DNA of 64,000 nt from Cupriavidus oxalaticus. Lineage in GTDB: Bacteria > Pseudomonadota > Gammaproteobacteria > Burkholderiales > Burkholderiaceae. Positions 8,592-15,934 of this stretch are shown here, in pieces. The DNA lies in the NCBI RefSeq assembly GCF_016894385.1, contig NZ_CP069812.1, forward strand, positions 3,162,001 through 3,226,000. The letters are read 5' to 3'. Each line of letters opens with the position of its first letter. Positions within the stretch are counted from its first letter, which is position 1. A program made the position numbers and the translations under genes. The notes under the pieces were generated by a model. It did not search any database and was not told the DNA's origin. It worked only from the letters and a program-made list of their open reading frames with translations.

Positions 8592-9731
8592 CTAGATCAC
8601 GTTCAGGTGCTCGGTGCCGGCGCCCAGGTCGGCGTCCCTGGCGCGCGCGCTGTGCAGCTTGATCATCAGGCGCAGGTCATTGAGCGAGTCGGCATTGCGC
8701 AGCGCGTCCTCGTAGGTGATCTTGCCTTCCTCGTACAGGTCGAACAGCGCCTGGTCGAACGAGATCATGCCCTGCTCGCGTGATTTCTTGATGACTTCCT
8801 TCAGTTCGTGGATCTCGCCCTTGAAGATCAGGTCGGCCACCAGCGGCGTGCCGATCATGATTTCCACGGCCGGCACGCGGCCCTTGCGCCCGGCGCGCGG
8901 CAGCAGGCGCTGCGACACCATCGCCTTCAGGTTCAGCGACAGGTCGATCAGCAGTTGCTGGCGCTTCTCTTCGGGGAAGAAGTTGACCACGCGGTCGATC
9001 GCCTGGTTGGCGTTGTTGGCGTGCAGCGTGGCCAGGCACAGGTGGCCGGTCTCGGCGTACTGCATCGCGTATTCCATGGTCTCGCGGTCGCGGATTTCGC
9101 CGATCAGGATCACGTCGGGCGCCTGGCGCAGCGTGTTCTTCAGCGCCACGTGCCACGACTCCGTATCGATGCCGACCTCGCGCTGCGTGACGACGCAGTT
9201 CTGGTGCGCATGCACGTATTCGATCGGATCCTCGATGGTGATGATGTGGCCGTAGGAATGCGCGTTGCGGTGGTCGAGCATCGCCGCCAGCGTGGTCGAC
9301 TTGCCCGAGCCGGTCGCGCCGGTCACGATCACCAGCCCGCGCTTGGACATCACGATGTCGTGCAGCGTCGGAGGCAGGTCCAGGTCCGCCACCGACGGAA
9401 TCCGCGTATTGATGGTCCGCACCACCATGCCGGCCTTGCCCTGCTGGATAAACGCCGACACGCGGAAGCGCCCGGCCTTGGGCGCGGTGATGGCGAAGTT
9501 GCATTCGCGGCTGGTGTCGAAGTCCTGCACCTGGCGCTCGTTCATTACCGAGCGCACCAGGCCCAGCGCCTGGGTCGGGTTCAGCGGCTGCTGCGACACC
9601 GGCGTGATCTTGCCGTCCACCTTGATCGCGGGCGGGAAGTCGGCGGTGATGAACAGGTCCGAGCCGCGGTTGCTGACCATCAGCTCCAGCAGGTCGTTGA
9701 TGTACTTGGCGGCGGATTCGCGATCGAGCAT
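8592..9731 (-). CDS. pilU: Type IV pilus retraction-associated ATPase PilU
   Basis: A 379-residue hexameric secretion ATPase of the PilT/PilU branch, acting in the cytoplasm at the base of type IV pili. It shows Walker A GATGSGKSTT, the Asp box ITIEDPIEYVH, Walker B ILIGEIRDRETM and the His box TGHLCLATLHANNANQAIDR. The C-terminal extension beyond the PilT core (YEEGKITYEDALRNADSLND onward) identifies it as PilU. PilU assists PilT in retraction under load. The ATG at 9731 gives the expected N-terminus MLDRESAAKYINDLLELM. It follows pilT by 69 bases, with a hairpin between them. Confidence 0.95.
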   Translation of the reverse strand: MLDRESAAKYINDLLELMVSNRGSDLFITADFPPAIKVDGKITPVSQQPLNPTQALGLVRSVMNERQVQDFDTSRECNFAITAPKAGRFRVSAFIQQGKAGMVVRTINTRIPSVADLDLPPTLHDIVMSKRGLVIVTGATGSGKSTTLAAMLDHRNAHSYGHIITIEDPIEYVHAHQNCVVTQREVGIDTESWHVALKNTLRQAPDVILIGEIRDRETMEYAMQYAETGHLCLATLHANNANQAIDRVVNFFPEEKRQQLLIDLSLNLKAMVSQRLLPRAGRKGRVPAVEIMIGTPLVADLIFKGEIHELKEVIKKSREQGMISFDQALFDLYEEGKITYEDALRNADSLNDLRLMIKLHSARARDADLGAGTEHLNVI

Positions 9732-9752
9732 GGCGGTGTCCTGCAGGAGTGC

Positions 9753-9776
9753 GGCCGCCGCTTGCGTGCGGCGGCC
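9753..9776 (-). other. Hairpin between pilT and pilU
   Basis: GGCCGCCGC and GCGGCGGCC form a perfect 9-bp stem around a 6-base loop, with no U-tract. It lies between the pilT stop and the pilU start, 22 bases upstream of pilU. It could protect or separate the two messages; its role is not known. Confidence 0.45.
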
Positions 9777-9800
9777 AGGAGGCAAGCGTCGGTGCGGGCC

Positions 9801-10844
9801 TCAGCCCATGAACGCGTCGGGGTTCTTGGCGATGGCGCGCGCATCGTTGTAGCTGATGGCGCTGCGCTTGATCAGGTCCGACAGGCACTGGTCCAGCGTC
9901 TGCATGCCCAGCCCGCTGCTGGTCTGCATCATCGAGTACATCTGCGCGATCTTGTTCTCGCGGATCAGGTGCCGGATCGCCGGGGTGGCGATCATGATCT
10001 CGTGCGCGGCGGTACGGCCGTTGCCGTCGCGGGTCTTCAAGAGCGTCTGCGAGATCACCGCTTCCAGCGATTCGGACAGCATGGTGCGCACCATGTCCTT
10101 TTCTTCCGGCGGGAACACGTCGACCACACGGTCGATGGTCTTGGCCGCGGAACTGGTGTGCAGCGTGCCGAAGACCAGGTGGCCGGTTTCGGCCGCGGTC
10201 AGCGCCAGGCGGATGGTTTCCAGGTCGCGCAATTCGCCCACGAGGATCACGTCCGGATCTTCACGCAGCGCCGAGCGCAGCGCGTTGGCGAACGAATGCG
10301 TGTGCGGCCCCAGCTCGCGCTGGTTGATCAGGCTCTTCTTGGAGTTGTGGACGAATTCGATCGGGTCTTCCACCGTCAGGATGTGACCCATGTCGTTTTC
10401 ATTGCGATGGTCGACCATCGCCGCCAGCGTGGTGGACTTGCCCGAGCCGGTCGGCCCCGTCACCAGCACCAGCCCGCGCGGCTTCATGCACAGGTCGGCG
10501 AACACCGCCGGCGCGCGCAGCTCTTCCAGCGTCAGGACCTTCGAGGGAATGGTACGGAACACCGCGGCGGCGCCGCGCTGCGTGTTGTAGGCATTGACCC
10601 GGAAGCGCGACAGGCCGGCGATCTCGAACGAGAAGTCGATTTCCAGCCGTTCTTCGTAGAGCTTGCGCTGGGTGTCGCTCATGATGTCGTACACCATGGC
10701 GTGGACATCCTTGTGCGCCATCGCCGCGACATTGATCCGGCGCATGTCGCCGTGGATCCGGACCATCGGCGGCATGTCCGATGACAGATGAAGATCGGAC
10801 GCCTTGTTCTTGACGGCGAAAGCCAATAGCTGCGCGATGTCCAT
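9801..10844 (-). CDS. pilT: Type IV pilus retraction ATPase PilT
   Basis: A 347-residue ATPase that depolymerises type IV pili and drives twitching motility. The N-terminal PAS-like domain (MDIAQLLAFAVKNKASDLHL) is followed by Walker A GPTGSGKSTT, Asp box LTVEDPIEFVH, Walker B ILVGELRDLETI and His box TGHLVFGTLHTSSAAKTIDR. The conserved C-terminal AIRHLIRE (AIRNLIRE-like) motif needed for retraction is present. It is transcribed away from yggS; a 65-base divergent region with an AT-rich palindrome separates them. It is likely an operon with pilU, and perhaps the peroxidase gene. Confidence 0.96.
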   Translation of the reverse strand: MDIAQLLAFAVKNKASDLHLSSDMPPMVRIHGDMRRINVAAMAHKDVHAMVYDIMSDTQRKLYEERLEIDFSFEIAGLSRFRVNAYNTQRGAAAVFRTIPSKVLTLEELRAPAVFADLCMKPRGLVLVTGPTGSGKSTTLAAMVDHRNENDMGHILTVEDPIEFVHNSKKSLINQRELGPHTHSFANALRSALREDPDVILVGELRDLETIRLALTAAETGHLVFGTLHTSSAAKTIDRVVDVFPPEEKDMVRTMLSESLEAVISQTLLKTRDGNGRTAAHEIMIATPAIRHLIRENKIAQMYSMMQTSSGLGMQTLDQCLSDLIKRSAISYNDARAIAKNPDAFMG

Positions 10845-10874
10845 CTATAATGACCCCACCCTGAAATAGTTATC

Positions 10875-10889
10875 AGTACTTTAAGTACT
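10875..10889. promoter_or_regulatory. AT-rich palindrome in the pilT/yggS divergent promoter region
   Basis: AGTACTTTAAGTACT is a 15-base perfect palindrome about a central T. It is centred in the 65-base gap between the divergent starts of pilT (10844) and yggS (10910), in an AT-rich stretch unusual for this window. It could be an operator or simply part of overlapping promoters. No regulator is evident from the sequence. Confidence 0.45.
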
Positions 10890-10909
10890 TCTTATATGTC
10901 CGCCGGATT

Positions 10910-11599
10910 ATGTCTGTGATTGCCGCCAACTTGCAAGCCGTGAACCAGCGCATTGCGGCGGCTGCACAACAGGCTGGCAGGCAACCCGGCGACATCGCCC
11001 TGCTGGCCGTTTCCAAGACCGTATCCGCTGACCGCGTACGCGCCGCCGCCGAGGCCGGACAGCTCGCCTTTGGCGAGAACTATGTCCAGGAAGGGGTGGA
11101 GAAAATCGCCGCGCTGGCCGATTTGCGGAGCCGGCTGCAGTGGCATTTCATCGGTCCGCTGCAAAGCAACAAGACGCGGCTGGTGGCGGAGCATTTCGAC
11201 TGGGTGCATGCGATCGACCGGCTCAGGATTGCCGAGCGGCTGTCGGCGCAGCGCCCGGCGGGGATGGCGCCGCTGCAGGTTTGTATCCAGGTCAATATCA
11301 GTGGCGAGGCCAGCAAGAGCGGCGTCGCGCCGGCTGACGTGCCGGCGCTGGCCCAGGCCGTGGCCGCGCTGCCGGGCCTGCGGCTGCGGGGCCTGATGGC
11401 AATTCCCGAACCCGAGGACGATCCCGTTGCCCAGCGCCGGCCGTTTGCCGCCATGCGCGCGCTGCTGGACGGCCTTCGCGAGGGCGGCCTGGACCTCGAC
11501 ACGCTTTCGATGGGCATGTCGGGCGACATGGAAGCCGCCATCGCCGAGGGTGCCAACCTGGTGCGCATCGGCACCGCAATCTTTGGTGCGCGCGGCTGA
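10910..11599 (+). CDS. yggS: YggS-family pyridoxal phosphate homeostasis protein
   Basis: A 229-residue single-domain PLP-binding protein (alanine racemase N-terminal fold) that buffers pyridoxal phosphate and affects amino-acid and keto-acid pools. The PLP lysine is in LLAVSKTVSA near residue 36. Other family signatures are FGENYVQEGVEKI, WHFIGPLQSNKTR and LSMGMSGDMEAAIAEGANLVRIGTAIFGAR at the C-terminus. It is followed 40 bases later by proC on the same strand, a pairing found in very many bacteria. No enzymatic activity is known for the family. Confidence 0.95.
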   Translation: MSVIAANLQAVNQRIAAAAQQAGRQPGDIALLAVSKTVSADRVRAAAEAGQLAFGENYVQEGVEKIAALADLRSRLQWHFIGPLQSNKTRLVAEHFDWVHAIDRLRIAERLSAQRPAGMAPLQVCIQVNISGEASKSGVAPADVPALAQAVAALPGLRLRGLMAIPEPEDDPVAQRRPFAAMRALLDGLREGGLDLDTLSMGMSGDMEAAIAEGANLVRIGTAIFGARG

Positions 11600-11639
11600 G
11601 CCGGCGCCTTCCCTATCCATCAAGACACGACAGAATTCC

Positions 11640-12473
11640 ATGCTCGATACCCTCACCTTCGGTTTTCTCGGCGGCGGCAATATGGCTTCCGCGCTGATCG
11701 GCGGCCTGATCGCCCGCGGCGTTCCCGCCGGTTCGATTCGCGTGGTCGATCCTTTCCCTGAGGCGCAGCAGCGCCTGGCGCGGGATCTCGGCGTCCATGC
11801 CGCGGGGGCGCCGGATGCGGCGTTCGGGGCCAGTGACGTGCTGGTGCTGGCGGTCAAGCCGCAGCAGTTCCGCGAGGCTGCAGCGCAATTGCTGCCGCAC
11901 CTGCCGGCTGGCGACGGCAACCTGGTGATCAGCGTGGCGGCCGGTATCCGGTTGCAGGACATGCAGCGGTGGCTGGGTGGACGCAATCGTGTGGTGCGGG
12001 CGATGCCGAATACGCCGGCACTGGCGGGAATGGGGATGACTGGCCTGGCGGCGGTGGCAGGCTTGTCGCCGGCTGACCGCGATGTTGCCAGCGCCGTGGC
12101 GCAGGCTGTGGGCAAGTGTGTGTGGGTCGAGAACGATGCGCAGATCGATGCGGTTACTGCCATCTCTGGCAGCGGGCCGGCTTATGTTTTTTATTTCATC
12201 GAGGCGATGCAGCGGGCGGCGACTGAGCTGGGGTTGAGTGCCGAGCAAGGGCGTGAGTTGGCGGTGGAGACGTTCCGTGGGTCGGCGGCGTTGGCTCGGG
12301 AGTCGACTGAGGCGGTTTCTACGCTGCGTGAACGGGTTACTTCAAAGGGCGGTACTACCTATGCTGCGCTGACGGCTATGGATGCGTCCGGGATTGGGGA
12401 TGCGTTTGTGCGGGCGATGCATGCTGCTGCGGCGCGGGGGGCGGAGATGGGGGAGGAATTCGGCAGGGATTGA
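11640..12473 (+). CDS. proC: Pyrroline-5-carboxylate reductase
   Basis: A 277-residue NAD(P)H-dependent enzyme for the last step of proline synthesis. The Rossmann motif FGFLGGGNMASALIGGL is at the N-terminus. The C-terminal dimerisation domain carries the family signature around residues 215-250 (LARESTEAVSTLRERVTSKG, then GTTYAAL). The ATG at 11640 begins the expected MLDTLTFGFLGG. Base use changes within the gene: up to about 12,000 wobble positions are mostly C or G, but from about 12,030 to the stop they are mainly G and T with C rare. The gene borders a repeat island on its 3' side. Confidence 0.95.
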   Translation: MLDTLTFGFLGGGNMASALIGGLIARGVPAGSIRVVDPFPEAQQRLARDLGVHAAGAPDAAFGASDVLVLAVKPQQFREAAAQLLPHLPAGDGNLVISVAAGIRLQDMQRWLGGRNRVVRAMPNTPALAGMGMTGLAAVAGLSPADRDVASAVAQAVGKCVWVENDAQIDAVTAISGSGPAYVFYFIEAMQRAATELGLSAEQGRELAVETFRGSAALARESTEAVSTLRERVTSKGGTTYAALTAMDASGIGDAFVRAMHAAAARGAEMGEEFGRD

Positions 12474-12494
12474 GGGTGGCAATGCTCGGTGGCT

Positions 12495-12663
12495 TTCACT
12501 GCTTGTGACATGCTGTTGGCCGTTGAAGCTGCTTTGTCGCTGTTGGTGACATGCTGTTGGCTGTTTTAGCGCTGGCCTGTCGCTGTTGGTGACATGCTGT
12601 CGGCTGTTTAAGCGCTGGCCTGTCGCTGTTGGTGACATGCTGTCGGCCGTTGAACCGCCTGGT
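12495..12663 (+). repeat. 43-bp tandem repeat, about four units
   Basis: Three units start at 12535, 12578 and 12621 with an exact period of 43. Each begins TGTCGCTGTTGGTGACATGC and continues TGT(T/C)GGC(T/C)GTT. A diverged, slightly shorter fourth unit lies upstream at about 12495-12534. The most constant core is GTGACATGCTGT. The last unit runs into the left arm of the large inverted repeat, and a further reversed copy of the core (ACAGCATGTCATCA) sits at 13406-13419 beyond the right arm. There are no variable spacers, so this is not a CRISPR array. No convincing reading frame covers it. Confidence 0.85.
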
Positions 12664-12723
12664 TCCGCCCTCCTGGGCGGGTCACTTTTTGGCCGAGCGC
12701 CAAAAAGTAACCAAAAAGCGCGT
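12645..12723 (+). repeat. Left arm of a 79-bp perfect inverted repeat
   Basis: This 79-base segment is repeated exactly, in reverse complement, at 13327-13405, about 600 bases away. The arm itself contains a hairpin, ACTTTTTGGC-CGAGC-GCCAAAAAGT, followed by a half copy (AACCAAAAAGCGCG). Together the arms look like terminal inverted repeats of a small non-coding element of about 760 bases, or like an inverted duplication. No transposase is inside. Confidence 0.85.
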
Positions 12724-12904
12724 CGCCTGAGCGGCTGGCTATCAAGTTGGCGGCGTGGGTGGTTCGGGCGGTGGTGATTTCCGTTCGATGTGGGTAGTGG
12801 TTCGGACCTGCTACGCCAGGTGAGTTTGGGATCGTGGCTGCGTCGACCCACTATTGGACGATCCCCATGCCGGGCGTAGGCCGCCTGCTAACCGCGTTAT
12901 CGGT

Positions 12905-13150
12905 GGGACGCCTTCGGCTGCGCTGCGCGCGCTCAGTATCGTAGGTTTCGCGCGCTGGGCACTCCGTGGGGGCGCTGGCCCTCACCCCCGCCCCTCTCCC
13001 GCACGCTCGCGGGAGAGGGGAGCAAACAAGCGAGTAGGGGCAGGCTTGAGGGCTCGCTAGCGATAACCCCAAGCGAGCGCAGCGACGCGTTCTGTGCCAA
13101 GGCCCGTGACCTGAGATACTGCCGGCGCGCAGCGCAGCCGTAGGCGTCCC
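12905..13150. repeat. Inner inverted repeat with central palindrome
   Basis: Segments of about 36 bases at 12905-12940 and 13115-13150 are imperfect reverse complements; both contain GGCTGCGCTGCGCGC and about five positions differ. They are centred at about 13027, almost the same centre as the outer 79-bp arms (13025). Between them lies a palindrome of the CCCCTCTCCCGC family (12991-13020) with CTCACCCCC beside it. The rest of the gene-free stretch from 12474 to 13453 shows no credible coding sequence. Confidence 0.7.
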
Positions 13151-13326
13151 CGCGTTGACGGCGGCAGCAGGGGCCACGCCCAGCTCTGGGCTCGTTCAAG
13201 CATCGCTGTCATCCTGAGCTACCGTGGCGCACCACGGCGTCAGGCAGTCCTGTCCTGCAACGAAGCCAAGCCCCGTACGAAAGCCCCGGCACACTACGAT
13301 AAGAGTGACCGCCCGCAGGGCCATCA

Positions 13327-13405
13327 ACGCGCTTTTTGGTTACTTTTTGGCGCTCGGCCAAAAAGTGACCCGCCCAGGAGGGCGGAACCAGGCGGTTCAA
13401 CGGCC
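13327..13405 (-). repeat. Right arm of the 79-bp perfect inverted repeat
   Basis: This is the exact reverse complement of 12645-12723. With one base skipped, the similarity continues outward for about 20 bases into the tandem-repeat core. It ends about 30 bases before the ubiA stop codon, so the island fills the whole gap between the convergent genes proC and ubiA. Confidence 0.85.
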
Positions 13406-13453
13406 ACAGCATGTCATCAGCAACACGAGCCGCCAAGCATCGACATCGAATAA

Positions 13454-14311
13454 TCACCAAACCCCATAAGCCAAAGCCGTCCCCACAAACACACAGGCCC
13501 CCAGCCAATTATTATGCCGGAAGGCCGCAAAGCACCGCATCCGATCCCGATCACGGATAAGCGTGTAGTGATACCCAGCGCAGCCGGCCGCGGCGGCCAG
13601 CCCAACCCAGTACGGCCAGCCCAACCCGAGCAGCATCCCCGCCCAAGCCATCAACACCAGAAACGCCGCATAGCAAATCATGATCGCAACGACATCAAAG
13701 CGACCAAACGTAATCGCCGAAGTCTTCATCCCGATCAGCAGATCATCATCCCGATCCACCATTGCATAAGCCGTGTCATAAGCCACCGCCCAAAACACAT
13801 TGGCCAGCAACATCAGCCACGCCACCGGCGGCACCTGATCCTGGATCGCGGCAAACGCCATCGGAATGCCAAACCCGAATGCAATCCCCAGATAAGCCTG
13901 CGGAATCGCAAAGAACCGCTTGAAGAACGGATAAGTCCCCGCCACCACCACCGCCACAACCGCCAGCCACTTGGTCAAGGCATTAAGCGGCAGCACCAGC
14001 GTAAACGCCACCAGCGCCAGCACCGCGGCCACAGCAAGCGCTTCCCAGGCCGCGATCTTGCCGGCGGTCAGCGGCCGCTCTTTGGTCCGCTTCACATGCT
14101 TGTCAAAATCCCGATCCGCCCAGTCATTGACCGCGCACCCAGCCGAGCGCATCAGGAACGTCCCTGCCACGAAGATCCAGAACAACCCCCACGACGGCGG
14201 CCCGCCGGCAGCCATCCACATGGCCCACAACGTCGGCCACAGCAGCAGCAGCGTGCCGATCGGCTTGTCGATGCGCACCAGGCGCGCGTAGAGGGAAAGG
14301 CGTTCAAGCAT
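13454..14311 (-). CDS. ubiA: 4-hydroxybenzoate polyprenyltransferase UbiA
   Basis: A 285-residue membrane prenyltransferase that attaches the polyprenyl tail to 4-hydroxybenzoate in ubiquinone synthesis. The first Asp-rich Mg-diphosphate motif, NDWADRDFD, is near residue 65. The second, [20 protein letters not shown], is near residue 185. About eight membrane helices are predicted. The ATG at 14311 ([17 protein letters not shown]) is chosen; the frame extends to a TTG at 14371 without a better ribosome site. As in proC on the other side of the repeat island, wobble positions become G/T-rich toward the 3' end. Confidence 0.94.
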   Translation of the reverse strand: MLERLSLYARLVRIDKPIGTLLLLWPTLWAMWMAAGGPPSWGLFWIFVAGTFLMRSAGCAVNDWADRDFDKHVKRTKERPLTAGKIAAWEALAVAAVLALVAFTLVLPLNALTKWLAVVAVVVAGTYPFFKRFFAIPQAYLGIAFGFGIPMAFAAIQDQVPPVAWLMLLANVFWAVAYDTAYAMVDRDDDLLIGMKTSAITFGRFDVVAIMICYAAFLVLMAWAGMLLGLGWPYWVGLAAAAGCAGYHYTLIRDRDRMRCFAAFRHNNWLGACVFVGTALAYGVW

Positions 14312-14452
14312 GGGAGCGGGAGGCAACGGCGAGCGGGACTGCACAGCGGGGATCCGGGAAGGAAGATTCAATGAAAACGCGCCGCAGCCCGGATGGCTGC
14401 AGCGCGCAATGCCGGCCCCCGCGTGGCAGCGGCCGGAAGTCGCGCAAAGGCG

Positions 14453-14938
14453 TCAGGCGAGCATCGCGCGCAGCATCCACGCGGTCTTCTCATGCGTCTG
14501 CATACGCTGGGTCAGCAGGTCGGCGGACGGCTCGTCGCCGGCGGCATCGATCACCGGGAAGAGCGAGCGCGCGGTGCGCACCACGGCTTCCTGGCCTTCG
14601 ACCAGCTTGCGGATCATCTCGGTCGCATCGGGCACGCCCTCTTCTTCGGCGATCGACGACAGGCGGGCGTATTCCTTGTAGGTGCCCGGTGCCGGATAGC
14701 CCAGCGCGCGGATGCGCTCGGCGATCGAGTCCACGGCCAGCGCCAGTTCGGTGTACTGCGTCTCGAACATCAGATGCAGCGTATTGAACATGGGACCCGT
14801 CACGTTCCAGTGGAAGTTATGGGTCTTGAGGTAGAGGGTGTAGGTGTCTGCCAGCAGCTTGGACAGGCCTTCCGCGATCTTCTTGCGGTCCTTGTCGGAA
14901 ATACCGATGTTCACGCTCATCTCATTCTTCTTTGCCAT
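14453..14938 (-). CDS. dps: Dps ferritin-like DNA-protecting protein
   Basis: A 161-residue Dps-family four-helix protein that forms a 12-mer, oxidises and stores iron and shields DNA during peroxide stress. The ferroxidase signature is clear: [14 protein letters not shown] (His and Trp of the first site), then [23 protein letters not shown] with the conserved Asp and Glu. The start at 14938 has an upstream acggag ribosome site. It lies downstream of a catalase relic and a small membrane-protein gene and near oxyR, on the same strand, consistent with peroxide control. Confidence 0.94.
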   Translation of the reverse strand: MAKKNEMSVNIGISDKDRKKIAEGLSKLLADTYTLYLKTHNFHWNVTGPMFNTLHLMFETQYTELALAVDSIAERIRALGYPAPGTYKEYARLSSIAEEEGVPDATEMIRKLVEGQEAVVRTARSLFPVIDAAGDEPSADLLTQRMQTHEKTAWMLRAMLA

Positions 14939-15031
14939 GGTAGGTACGCTCCGTTCTGGTAAAGCACGAGGAGCGCCGCCGGAATTGCCGAAAATACGGT
15001 CCCAAGGCGGCGCGTTACCCGCATTATTGCA

Positions 15032-15226
15032 TTAGCCGGCGATCCCGGACAAACCCCGGAACAGCTCGATAAACATCACCGCAGCGCCGATCAGGATCAC
15101 GCCGACGCCCACTTCCTTGCGCCACAGCTTGTGGCGCAGCCGCGCGGCATCGGGGCGCTCGGGCTTGTCGTGGCCGTCATGCCAAAGCCTGCGCCACTCG
15201 TCGATAAAGAACCGGATCATTGCCAT
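15032..15226 (-). CDS. Small membrane protein, unknown function
   Basis: A 64-residue protein with a basic, hydrophilic N-terminal half (RFFIDEWRRLWHDGHDKPER...) and one hydrophobic segment near residues 43-62 (VGVILIGAAVMFIELFRGLS). The ATG at 15226 has a gggaga ribosome site about 7 bases upstream; a second in-frame ATG nine codons earlier (15253) lacks one. It lies between the catalase relic and dps on the same strand, so it is probably read from the same promoter. No family is recognised. The predicted topology is one membrane anchor with a cytoplasmic basic part. Confidence 0.65.
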   Translation of the reverse strand: MAMIRFFIDEWRRLWHDGHDKPERPDAARLRHKLWRKEVGVGVILIGAAVMFIELFRGLSGIAG

Positions 15227-15272
15227 GGTGGTTCTCCCGGACGCGGCGGCCATGCCAGCCGCGCCAGACAGG

Positions 15273-15564
15273 TTACTTCAGGTCAAGCGCACGCTTCACG
15301 CCCTCGCCGTAGGCCGGATCGGCCTTGGCGAAGTGTTCGATCTGCTTGCGCACGATCTCTTCCGGCACACCCTGCATTGCCGCCGCGATATTTGGCGAAC
15401 AGCCGCTGACGCTGGCCTTCGACTTCACGGTCGAAGTGGGCCAGTTTTTCGAGGAACCAGACATCCTGCAGCAGCATCGGGCCGCGCGGGCCGGCGGTCT
15501 GCGAGTTCTGGTTGTCGGCAACGGGCGCGCCGGCTGCGGTGGTGAGAGTGTCCTTCTTGCTCAT
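15273..15564 (-). pseudogene. Catalase relic: large internal deletion plus frameshift
   Basis: The first 48 codons from the ATG at 15564 encode a standard catalase N-terminus ([20 protein letters not shown], then [21 protein letters not shown]). The next residues jump straight to the catalase C-terminal tail (EGQRQRLFA). Near 15391-15393 one extra A on the coding strand shifts the frame. The rest of the tail ([20 protein letters not shown], then [19 protein letters not shown], stop at 15273) is read in the neighbouring frame. Roughly 390 residues, including all haem and active-site residues, are missing. No function is expected. It still has a good ribosome site (agagga). Confidence 0.88.
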
Positions 15565-15793
15565 CTATTCCTCTTGTTGTGGGTAAGCTGGAAGAGATCG
15601 CCGCGTCAGTTCGTGGCGGCGTAGCAGGCAAGGCAATCGAGCAGGCAGCGCTTCATGCGGACGAGAAAGGGGCGCGCTATGGTTGTGCTTGTCTGGATCT
15701 GGGCGCTGGTGCTCATGATCGGCTCCTTGCCTGGTTCGATGCAGTCGGCATCGACCAAGCCCAGTCTACAAACAAACTATTACATTGAGAATT

Positions 15794-15828
15794 TAATTAT
15801 TTATACCTATGTATTAGGTCAAATCTAT
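15794..15828 (-). promoter_or_regulatory. Promoter of the catalase relic-dps run with an OxyR-like half-site
   Basis: On the minus strand a -35 box TTGACC (15822-15817) and a -10 box TAATTA (15799-15794) are separated by exactly 17 bases, in an AT-rich patch (15765-15840). Overlapping the -35 box is ATAG-N7-CTAA (15828-15814), close to an OxyR half-site (ATAG-N7-CTAT). The predicted start is about 220 bases upstream of the relic's ATG. The rest of the region 15565-15880 shows no gene. OxyR control is inferred from this match and from the adjacent oxyR gene. Confidence 0.6.
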
Positions 15829-15882
15829 TCGACTTTCGAGGACAAGTTCCTGACATGCCGGTTCGCGGGGGGCGCACGAAAA

Positions 15883-15918
15883 CAAAAGGCCGCAGCGGAA
15901 ATCCCCCTGCGGCCTTGT
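15883..15918 (-). terminator. Rho-independent terminator of oxyR
   Basis: On the minus strand AAGGCCGCAG and CTGCGGCCTT form a strong stem with a loop of about 10 bases, followed by a T-rich run (TTTTGTTTT). It lies 17 bases after the oxyR stop and isolates oxyR from the catalase-relic promoter. Confidence 0.85.
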
Positions 15919-15934
15919 CCTGGGTCGGGGTAAA

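Noticed and set aside
12495..12663. Possible CRISPR array
   Set aside because: The repeats are adjacent with no variable spacers and no cas gene is nearby; it is a simple tandem repeat.
12342..12851. 169-codon minus-strand frame through the tandem repeats
   Set aside because: It reads repeated peptides only because 43 x 3 keeps frames open across units; no ribosome site or family resemblance.
12645..13405. Insertion sequence with 79-bp terminal repeats
   Set aside because: No transposase or remnant is visible between the arms and no target duplication could be confirmed, so it is reported only as repeats.
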